Shown piece by piece: positions 1 to 5,009 of a stretch of 6,116 bases of DNA. Each line of letters starts with the position of its first letter. The stretch's first letter is position 1. The stretch spans positions 1 to 6,116 of the forward strand of contig CAUFAM010000076.1 in the NCBI GenBank assembly GCA_959022875.1. The letters are read 5' to 3'. The DNA comes from an uncultured Oscillospiraceae bacterium. GTDB lineage: Bacteria > Bacillota > Clostridia > Oscillospirales > Oscillospiraceae. A program made the translations under genes and the position numbers. The notes beneath the pieces are model-generated. The model saw only the letters and a list, made by a program, of their open reading frames with translations. It had not been told where the DNA came from and did not search any database.

Positions 1-642
1 CACGGACTCCTTCAGGGCGTCGTGGAACTCGGTGACCACCTCGTCCTTGCCCTCGGGAATCTCGATCTCTTCCCGCTTGCCGTCGCGCATCTCATAGGCA
101 CGCTTGTTGAGCACGTCGATGATGCCGATGACCTTCTTGTTTTCGTCCCAGATGGGCACCACCAGGGGAGCAATCTTGTTGCCGTACTTGCCGCGCAGGG
201 CCTCAAAGGTGGCGTTATAGTCGGAGTTATCCTCGTCGGTCTTGGAAATATAGATAAACCGGGGCATGTTCCGCTCTTCGCAGTACTTCCAGGCCTTCTC
301 CAGACCCACGGAAATGCCGTCCTTGGCGGAGCAGACGATGATCGCGGCATCGGCAGCCCGGAGGGCCTCCATCACTTCGCCGGAGAAATCAAAGCCGCCC
401 GGAGTGTCCAGCACGTTGATCTTACAGCCCTTGAATTCCACAGGGGCCACAGACAGGGAGATGGAGATCTGACGCTTGACCTCTTCGGGGTCGTAATCAC
501 ATACGGTATTGCCATCGGCGGCCTTGCCCATACGGTCAATGGCGCCGGTCATATACAGCAGACTCTCCGCCAGGGCAGTCTTACCGCTGCCACCATGTCC
601 CAGCAAGCAGACATTGCGGATGTTTTGTACAGAATATCTCAT
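1..642 (-). CDS. Elongation factor G-like translational GTPase, N-terminal part (cut by the left edge)
   Basis: The visible 214 residues are the GTP-binding domain of an EF-G family protein, normally about 690 residues, which acts in the cytoplasm on ribosomes in translocation or related steps. The P-loop GHGGSGKT is at residues 15-22, the G3 motif DTPGG at 79-83 and a G4 motif SKTD at 133-136, followed by the start of the EF-G G' insert. Several positions differ from canonical EF-G: the catalytic His of DTPGH is Gly83, the G2 Thr is apparently Ser60 (RQIS for RGIT), and the Asn of NKxD is Ser133. This pattern fits the FusA2/EF-G-like paralogues of Firmicutes better than the main fusA, and no str-operon genes (rpsL, rpsG, tuf) are seen beside it, although its downstream side lies outside the window. 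The ATG at 640-642 follows TAAGGAG (654-660) at slightly long spacing. The frame stays open to base 1. The family call is very secure; the paralogue assignment is an inference. Confidence 0.93.
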   Translation of the reverse strand, partial: MRYSVQNIRNVCLLGHGGSGKTALAESLLYMTGAIDRMGKAADGNTVCDYDPEEVKRQISISLSVAPVEFKGCKINVLDTPGGFDFSGEVMEALRAADAAIIVCSAKDGISVGLEKAWKYCEERNMPRFIYISKTDEDNSDYNATFEALRGKYGNKIAPLVVPIWDENKKVIGIIDVLNKRAYEMRDGKREEIEIPEGKDEVVTEFHDALKESV

Positions 643-679
643 GTCTTGTTCCACTCCTTATGTTTGGACTATTGCTCCG

Positions 680-709
680 CCCCGGACAGAATTTATCACG
701 TCAGCGGGG
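680..709 (-). other. Possible hairpin in the EF-G leader
   Basis: Within the leader between the promoter and the EF-G start, CCCCG pairs with CGGGG (5 pairs), and after a two-base bulge GAC pairs with GTC (3 pairs), enclosing a 12-base AT-rich loop. There is no U-run after it and it does not cover the Shine-Dalgarno, so it is not an obvious attenuator. It may simply be a stabilising 5' hairpin, or chance in GC-rich DNA. Confidence 0.3.
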
Positions 710-727
710 TGTTACAGCCTGTTAGTC

Positions 728-756
728 ATTATACACTAAACCCGCCATCCTGACAA
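728..756 (-). promoter_or_regulatory. Sigma-A-type promoter for the EF-G-like gene
   Basis: On the minus strand, TTGTCA (751-756) and a perfect TATAAT (728-733) are separated by exactly 17 bases. Transcription should begin near 721, giving a leader of roughly 80 bases before the EF-G ATG. It lies just beyond the terminator of the upstream operon, so the GTPase gene appears to be an independent transcription unit. Seen in sequence; activity is inferred. Confidence 0.82.
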
Positions 757-821
757 CTGTTTTTTTGATAAGTTTTGGTTAGAATCACGAAAGAATCCAG
801 CAGACTGTCAAAACAACGAAA

Positions 822-854
822 GAGCGGCCCCCTGCCGCGCGCAGGGAGCCGCTC
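822..854 (-). terminator. Intrinsic terminator of the dusB-sigma-anti-sigma operon
   Basis: A 13-pair stem (842-854 with 822-834, one G-U wobble in the RNA) closes a 7-base loop. On the minus strand it is followed at once by a T-rich stretch, TTTCGTTGTTTTG. It starts 17 bases after the stop codon of the anti-sigma gene. On the plus strand the stem is not followed directly by a T-run, so it acts, if at all, on the minus-strand operon. Confidence 0.87.
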
Positions 855-871
855 ACTCTGGTCTGTTTTCT

Positions 872-2020
872 TCAGGGGATCACAACGGACACTTCCAGCT
901 GCTCTCCATCGGAGAACTCTGTGCCAACCTCCGCCACAATGAGCCAGGCGGCCATGTCACAGGTTCCCTCCTGGGGACGGTTCTCCTCCAAGACCACCTG
1001 CCCGGCACTCAATCCGTCCTCCTGAATGGTAAAGGAGATGGATGAGCTTTCTGTCTCCATCAAGATGGCCAGCAGGCATCTGGTTTCAAAATACGCCTCG
1101 TCATAGGCCTGGGACACCGCCGACAGGTCGTCCTCCGGAAACTCTGCCAGGTAGTCTGTCAGGGAGGAAACACTGCCCAGAATCACGGCAGAGCTTGCCT
1201 GGGGGGTGGCCCCATAGGTGACGGAAAAGCTCTGCTCATTCTGAAAGGCTCTTGCCTCGGTCTCGGGCTGTGCATCTACTCCGGTAGTTCCAGCAGTAGG
1301 CTCTGTCCCGTTCTGCTCGGGCTGCCCCTGCGCCTCATTCTGGTTTTCCTGAGGCGGCTGGCTGGTCAGCACATCGGTAGGCTGCTGGGGCTGCTGGGAA
1401 TTCTCCTCCAGCCCCCCTGCTTCCGCCCCACGGTTCTCATCGGCCGGCGGAAGGGTGGATACGTTGTTGTAGGCTCTGGGGACCGGAATCTCTTCCTGGG
1501 GCTCTTCCTGAGCCGCCTCCCCCACCTGCGTTTCCCCATCTGCAAAGGCATAGCTGGACATTTTGGGCATACTGTCGGCCGTCGGGGTATCGACGGACAG
1601 GTTTTCCTGTGCCTCTTCCTCCTGTCCGTCCGCTGTGTTTTCCTTCTGGGCCGACCCCGTAATCTGGGCTGCCGCCTGTTCCCCGGGCAGACTCAGCTGG
1701 CCCGCGCCATAGATTCCGGCGCACAGCACCAGACAGGCGGCCAGCCCCGCCACCGCCTTGAACTGGGGACGGCGGAAAAGGGGAATGACTTTTTTCTTCT
1801 CTTCCATCCGGATCCGGTCCATGACCCCCTGTGCAAAGCCCTCGGGGGCGGGAACTTCCTCCAACATGGAAAAATCCTCGTGAAGCCCAGAAAGCTGCTG
1901 GGCCAGAGCCCGACAGCTGGGGCAAACGGCCAGATGGGATTCCAGCTCCTGCTGCTCCCCCTCTGACAATTCACCATCCAGACGCTGGGAAATCAATTCA
2001 TAACAGCGCTGGCAAGCCAT
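872..2020 (-). CDS. Membrane-anchored anti-sigma factor with N-terminal zinc-finger (zf-HC2) domain
   Basis: This 382-residue protein is read as the partner of the ECF sigma factor encoded just upstream: it would bind and silence that sigma factor at the inner face of the membrane until an envelope signal releases it. Residues 1-40 carry the anti-sigma zinc-finger signature, with Cys3 (Cys6 nearby), an LDGELSE stretch, then His29-x3-Cys33-x2-Cys36, as in RsiW/ChrR-type domains. A single transmembrane helix spans about 88-107 after a basic stretch, so the N-terminus is inside. Residues 113 to about 270 are a disordered-looking Gln/Glu/Pro/Asn-rich linker; its QQPQQP comes from a 9-base tandem repeat at 1382-1399. 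The last 110 residues look folded and hold the only two outer cysteines, Cys315 and Cys354. I recall similar C-terminal domains (a YDEAFF...GTCDMA...W pattern) in clostridial secreted proteins, but no function is known to me. ATG at 2018-2020 is preferred over GTG at 2027-2029 because the GTG overlaps the Shine-Dalgarno. The class call is firm; the signal sensed is unknown. Confidence 0.9.
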   Translation of the reverse strand: MACQRCYELISQRLDGELSEGEQQELESHLAVCPSCRALAQQLSGLHEDFSMLEEVPAPEGFAQGVMDRIRMEEKKKVIPLFRRPQFKAVAGLAACLVLCAGIYGAGQLSLPGEQAAAQITGSAQKENTADGQEEEAQENLSVDTPTADSMPKMSSYAFADGETQVGEAAQEEPQEEIPVPRAYNNVSTLPPADENRGAEAGGLEENSQQPQQPTDVLTSQPPQENQNEAQGQPEQNGTEPTAGTTGVDAQPETEARAFQNEQSFSVTYGATPQASSAVILGSVSSLTDYLAEFPEDDLSAVSQAYDEAYFETRCLLAILMETESSSISFTIQEDGLSAGQVVLEENRPQEGTCDMAAWLIVAEVGTEFSDGEQLEVSVVIP

Positions 2021-2025
2021 GGGCT

Positions 2026-2637
2026 TCACCTCCTTTTCTTCTCATTCGTTGGGTTAGACGGCGCTGCGCCAAAAAAGTTCCCGTCGGAAATCAAAATTTT
2101 TCGAAGGGCCAGCCGTGCCCGGGCAATCCGGGACTTTACCGTCCCCAAATCCAGGTCCATGCTCTGGGCAATCTCCTGATAGCTGAGCCCGGAAAGCTCC
2201 CGGAGCACCAGAGCCCGGCGCTGATGGTCCGGCAGCTGCTCCATGGCCCGGGCCAGGGCGCGGCCCCGCTCCGACTGCTCCAGCCTGCGCTGGGGATCCT
2301 GATCCCAGTCGGCCGGCTCGGCCCAGCCGCTGTCCTCGTCATCCAGGGACACCGCCGTCTCTACCCCCCGCCGCCGCTTCTGCCGGCGCAGATAGTCGAT
2401 GCACACATTGGTGGTCAGGCGGTAGACCCAGGTGGAAAAGCTGCTCTCCCCCTGGAAGGACTTCAGGCCTTGCCATGCCTTCAAGAAGGCCTCCTGGGCC
2501 AGATCGGCCGCCTCCTCCCGGTCTCCCACCAGCCGCAGGGCCAGGGAGTAGACCCTATTCTGATTTTCTTCCACAAGACGCTCAAAGGCCTCCTGATCGC
2601 CCGCTCTGGCCCGCGCCACCAGATCCTGGTCGCTCAC
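2026..2637 (-). CDS. ECF-type RNA polymerase sigma factor (sigma-70 family, RpoE/SigW-like)
   Basis: A 203-residue extracytoplasmic-function sigma factor that would direct RNA polymerase to a stress or envelope regulon. Region 2 spans about residues 16-85, with the core-binding stretch DLAQEAFLKAW (45-55) and the -10-recognition stretch FSTWVYRLTTN (67-77) followed by IDYLRR. An acidic, Trp-containing linker (98-118) follows. Region 4 spans about 124-182, with the helix-turn-helix from LSYQEIA (151-157) through GTVKSRIARAR (165-175). There is no region 1.1 or 3, as expected for ECF factors, and the length is typical. The final 20 residues are a non-conserved basic tail. The chosen start is GTG at 2635-2637, since AGGGGGTGA (wobble match to the anti-Shine-Dalgarno) sits 8 bases before it and the protein then begins SDQDLVARA as in relatives; GTG at 2644-2646 is the alternative. 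It lies 31 bases after dusB and 5 bases before the anti-sigma ATG, which names its likely regulator. No ECF-type autoregulatory promoter was found upstream. Confidence 0.92.
   Translation of the reverse strand: MSDQDLVARARAGDQEAFERLVEENQNRVYSLALRLVGDREEAADLAQEAFLKAWQGLKSFQGESSFSTWVYRLTTNVCIDYLRRQKRRRGVETAVSLDDEDSGWAEPADWDQDPQRRLEQSERGRALARAMEQLPDHQRRALVLRELSGLSYQEIAQSMDLDLGTVKSRIARARLALRKILISDGNFFGAAPSNPTNEKKRR
2029..2034 (-). promoter_or_regulatory. Ribosome binding site of the anti-sigma gene, inside the end of the sigma gene
   Basis: AGGAGG lies 8 bases before the ATG at 2018-2020. The same six bases are the last two codons (Arg-Arg) of the sigma gene, whose TGA stop follows directly at 2026-2028. 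The site rules out the upstream in-frame GTG as start, because that GTG overlaps it. Ribosomes finishing sigma would stop on the site that starts anti-sigma, so coupled, balanced synthesis is likely. Confidence 0.85.
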
Positions 2638-2645
2638 CGGGCTCA

Positions 2646-2651
2646 CCCCCT
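2646..2651 (-). promoter_or_regulatory. Ribosome binding site that sets the sigma factor start
   Basis: AGGGGG, extended to AGGGGGTGA, can pair with the 16S tail along its length with one G-U wobble. It sits 8 bases before GTG 2635-2637, the same spacing used by the anti-sigma, ATPase and ADH genes of this window. It supports a start inside the dusB-sigma gap rather than the ATG at 2710-2712, which would overlap dusB by 44 bases. Confidence 0.6.
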
Positions 2652-2668
2652 CATTCCTCACTCCCCAT

Positions 2669-3640
2669 TCAGCAGAGATCCCGCTTAATCCCCGCCGTAA
2701 TGCGGTAAACATCCTCCAGAGTTGTAATCTTCACGATCTGTTCCTTATAATAGCCCGCGTGGGGCACACCCTTGAGATACCAGGCATACTGCTTTCTGGC
2801 CTCCAGGCAGGCAATCTTTTCACCCTTGTTGGCCGCCGCCATCTCAAACTGACGCACCGCCGTGTCACACCGCTGACTGAGCGGCGGCATCTCGGGAATG
2901 GGCTGTCCCTCCAAAGCGGCCTTGCACTGGGCAAAAATCCAGGGGTTCCCAAACACCCCCCGGCCGATCATAGCAATATCCGCCCCGGTATACTTTAAAA
3001 TCCGGGGGGCATCACTGCCCTTGAACACATCTCCGTTGGCAATGACCGGGATCTTGACCGCCTTTTTGACCTCACGGATCCAGTCCCAGTTGGCAGTGCC
3101 CGCATACATCTGCACCCGGGTGCGCCCATGGACGGCCACAGCGGCTACGCCGGCCTCCTCCATAGCCTTGGCAAACTCCACACAGTTGATGGAGCCCTTG
3201 TCCCAGCCCAGGCGAAACTTAACCGTCACGGGGCATTTGGCTCCCCGAATCACCGCCTCGGCCACCTTCACGGCCAGGTCAGGATTGCGCATAAGGCCCG
3301 AACCGTCCCCGGAATTGGCTACCTTAGGCACTGGACAACCCATATTGATGTCGATGATGTCCGCCCCGGACACCTCATGGGCGATGGCTGCCCCCTCCTC
3401 CATGCACTTGGGGTCGCTGCCGAAAATCTGGGCAGCGGCTGGGGTCTCGTTCTCCCCCATCTGAAGCAGCGGGATGGACTTTTTGTCCTGATAGCACAGG
3501 GCCTTGGCGCTGACCATCTCGGTGCAGGTGAGGCCTGCCCCCTGCTCCCGGCAGATGGTGCGAAATGCCATATCCGTGACACCTGCCATGGGGCCCAGGG
3601 CCAGGGGTGTTTCAATTTTAATTCCTCCAATGGATACCAT
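2669..3640 (-). CDS. dusB: tRNA-dihydrouridine synthase (DusB family)
   Basis: An FMN-dependent enzyme that uses NADPH to reduce specific uridines in the D-loop of tRNA to dihydrouridine, in the cytoplasm. The 323-residue protein has the usual length and all Dus landmarks in order: an N-terminal LGPMAGVTD flavin-barrel start, the TEMVSAKAL stretch, NMGCPVPKV with the catalytic cysteine, KFRLGWD, HGRTR followed by MYAGTANWDWI, PVIANGDV, and the phosphate-binding IGRGVFGNPWIF. The small helical C-terminal domain follows. The catalytic region is followed by GDGSGLM, where many relatives have GSALM, a mild change. The start is ATG 3638-3640, placed 5 bases after AGGAGG (3646-3651); an in-frame TTG at 3661 lies upstream of that site and is rejected. 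It is the first gene of a probable operon with the ECF sigma and anti-sigma genes. This looks like the TIGR00737 (nifR3/YhdG) group, hence dusB; the exact tRNA positions modified cannot be read from sequence. Confidence 0.96.
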   Translation of the reverse strand: MVSIGGIKIETPLALGPMAGVTDMAFRTICREQGAGLTCTEMVSAKALCYQDKKSIPLLQMGENETPAAAQIFGSDPKCMEEGAAIAHEVSGADIIDINMGCPVPKVANSGDGSGLMRNPDLAVKVAEAVIRGAKCPVTVKFRLGWDKGSINCVEFAKAMEEAGVAAVAVHGRTRVQMYAGTANWDWIREVKKAVKIPVIANGDVFKGSDAPRILKYTGADIAMIGRGVFGNPWIFAQCKAALEGQPIPEMPPLSQRCDTAVRQFEMAAANKGEKIACLEARKQYAWYLKGVPHAGYYKEQIVKITTLEDVYRITAGIKRDLC

Positions 3641-3686
3641 GAGGACCTCCTGAAGGGGCAAAACGGCCCCGATCTCAATTCAAGAC

Positions 3687-3715
3687 ATTCTACCACAGGG
3701 CAAAACCGTTGACAA
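3687..3715 (-). promoter_or_regulatory. Sigma-A-type promoter for dusB-sigma-anti-sigma
   Basis: On the minus strand, TTGTCA (3710-3715) and TAGAAT (3687-3692) are 17 bases apart, and TGG directly before the -10 gives an extended -10 (TGn). The transcript should start near 3680, leaving a leader of about 40 bases to dusB. A small 5-pair hairpin (3655-3659 with 3666-3670) lies in that leader just upstream of the Shine-Dalgarno. Its -35 box overlaps that of the divergent ATPase promoter. Confidence 0.8.
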
Positions 3716-3737
3716 GGGCGGCGCTGCACATTAAAAT
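3709..3737 (+). promoter_or_regulatory. Sigma-A-type promoter for the ATPase-ADH unit
   Basis: A consensus TTGACA (3709-3714) and TAAAAT (3732-3737) are separated by 17 bases. The start point would be near 3744, with a leader of only about 25 bases. Five of the six -35 bases (3710-3714) also belong to the -35 box of the minus-strand dusB promoter. Confidence 0.85.
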
Positions 3738-3768
3738 GAGAAAAACATTGTTGTAAGGAGCGTCTGCC

Positions 3769-4968
3769 ATGAATTTCAGTTCTCTCCGGGCCTCCCTTCA
3801 GGGACTGTCTGCCTTTCGCGCCCTGAACGAGCAGCCCGTTTTTTCCCACGCCGTCCAGCTCGTGGACGCCCTGGCCCGGCGCCAGGGGGAACCGGCCATG
3901 GATGCCTACTGCGCCCTGTTTTACGCCCTGCGTCAGGAGGGATTTCAGGGGATGGGCCCCTGGCTGTGGGACCGTCTGCGCTTTGAGGAAAGCCCCTATG
4001 CGCTCCAGGCCGAACGTAGCCTGGCAGACCCCGCCCTGGAAAACGCTGCACGGCGGGATGTGGAAACGCTCATGATGTTGGCGGAAACCGACTGCGACCA
4101 CTTTATTGACGCCATGAAGGAGCTGCTGCCCAAGGAGTATGTCCCTGTTCTGGCCGGTCTGCCCCGCTGGAGCAGCGCCACCCCCTTTGATTTTGACTCC
4201 CTCACCCAGTTTTACCGGGAACACGGGGCGGGGCTCTACGCCCGGTACCGGGCTTTTCTGTGGGAGGATGGGCAGCTCATTCCCGTCTCCGATCCCGACT
4301 GCCCCAAGCCCCAGGATCTGCTGGGCTATGAGCACCAGCGGGGCCAGGTGGAGCAAAACACCCGCCTGATGATGGCCGGACGCCAGGCCAACAACGTGCT
4401 GCTCTTCGGCGACGGCGGCACGGGCAAGTCCGCCACGGTGAAGTCCATGCTCTATCTGCCCGGGATGGAGGATCTGCGCCTCATTGAGATCCAGAAAGAA
4501 AACCTCACCGGTCTGCCCAGTCTGATCCGCTCCCTGGCCGGCCGGCGGCAGAAGTTCATCCTGTTCATCGACGACCTGGCCTTTGACCAGGACGATAGAA
4601 CCTACTCCTCCATGAAGACCATTCTGGAGGGCAGCCTGGAGAAGCGGCCGGACAACGTGGTCATCTACGCCACCTCCAACCGCCGCCACCTGGTGCGCCA
4701 GACCTTCAGCGACCGGGCCGGGGACGAGGTGGACACCTTTGAAACCATCTCGGAAAAAACCGCCCTGGCAGAGCGCTTCGGTCTGCGCATCCCCTACCTC
4801 ACCATGAACCGGGACGGCTACCTGGCTCTGGTGGATTACCTGGCCGACCAGGCCGGGGTGCAGATGAGCCGGGATCAGCTCCATGCCCAGGCCATGACCT
4901 GGGAGATCCGCCACTCCGGACGCACTCCCCGGGTGGCCCGGCAGTTCATTGCCAGTTTGAACCTTTAA
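3769..4968 (+). CDS. AAA+ ATPase of the DUF815 family (function unknown)
   Basis: A 399-residue predicted AAA+ ATPase matching the DUF815/COG2607 family. The N-terminal 180 or so residues are a helical, poorly conserved region. The ATPase core then shows Walker A GDGGTGKS (214-221), Walker B LFIDD with Asp268-Asp269, and a sensor-1-like stretch IYATSN ending at Asn304 followed by the family's RRHL. A C-terminal lid ends in a sensor-2-like GRTPRVARQF (Arg385, Arg388). All nucleotide-binding residues are present, so the enzyme should be active. No transmembrane segment or signal peptide is visible; it should be cytoplasmic. The substrate or client is not known for the family. ATG 3769 lies 8 bases after TAAGGAG (3754-3760) and shortly after a consensus promoter. 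The next gene in the same direction, an alcohol dehydrogenase, begins 41 bases after the stop, so co-transcription is likely. The family call rests on the very characteristic run from Walker A through RPDNVVIYATSNRRHL. Confidence 0.92.
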   Translation: MNFSSLRASLQGLSAFRALNEQPVFSHAVQLVDALARRQGEPAMDAYCALFYALRQEGFQGMGPWLWDRLRFEESPYALQAERSLADPALENAARRDVETLMMLAETDCDHFIDAMKELLPKEYVPVLAGLPRWSSATPFDFDSLTQFYREHGAGLYARYRAFLWEDGQLIPVSDPDCPKPQDLLGYEHQRGQVEQNTRLMMAGRQANNVLLFGDGGTGKSATVKSMLYLPGMEDLRLIEIQKENLTGLPSLIRSLAGRRQKFILFIDDLAFDQDDRTYSSMKTILEGSLEKRPDNVVIYATSNRRHLVRQTFSDRAGDEVDTFETISEKTALAERFGLRIPYLTMNRDGYLALVDYLADQAGVQMSRDQLHAQAMTWEIRHSGRTPRVARQFIASLNL

Positions 4969-4995
4969 CGTCGGTATCCCAACCCACACTATTAT

Positions 4996-5001
4996 AGGAG
5001 G
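4996..5001 (+). promoter_or_regulatory. Ribosome binding site of the alcohol dehydrogenase gene
   Basis: A perfect AGGAGG, preceded by T, sits 8 bases before ATG 5010 in the short gap after the ATPase gene. It fixes the start and implies strong translation, stronger than expected for the ATPase gene with its TAAGGAG. Confidence 0.8.
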
Positions 5002-5009
5002 TTTTATAC

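Noticed and set aside
22..753. A 243-codon plus-strand frame opposite the EF-G-like gene
   Set aside because: It mirrors the codons of the GTPase domain and extends through the promoter region; no domain and no Shine-Dalgarno.
2060..2076. GGCG-CTG-CGCC hairpin beside a run of six A, as a terminator
   Set aside because: The stem has only four pairs; on the minus strand the T-run comes before the hairpin and on the plus strand there are A bases after it. It lies inside the sigma coding sequence.
1831..2688. A plus-strand frame of 285 codons opposite the sigma gene
   Set aside because: Proline/alanine-rich shadow of the sigma and anti-sigma coding strand, with no family resemblance.
2026..2712. 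Longer sigma factor starting at ATG 2710-2712
   Set aside because: It would overlap dusB by 44 bases, the GGAGG before it touches the ATG with no spacing, and the extra 25 residues are not sigma-like.
2640..2800. An ECF-type autoregulatory promoter ahead of the sigma gene, suggested by GGAAC near 2740
   Set aside because: No CGTC/CGTA-like -10 is found 15-17 bases on, and the motif lies inside conserved dusB codons.
3319..4989. A 556-codon open frame on the minus strand across the ATPase gene and the start of dusB
   Set aside because: It is antisense to two genes with full family motifs, its translation has no recognisable domain, and long empty frames are expected opposite GC-rich coding sequence.
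4964..4995. TATTAT (4990-4995) as the -10 of a separate ADH promoter
   Set aside because: No -35 box lies at usable spacing, and transcription would start at or beyond the Shine-Dalgarno, so the mRNA would lack its ribosome binding site.
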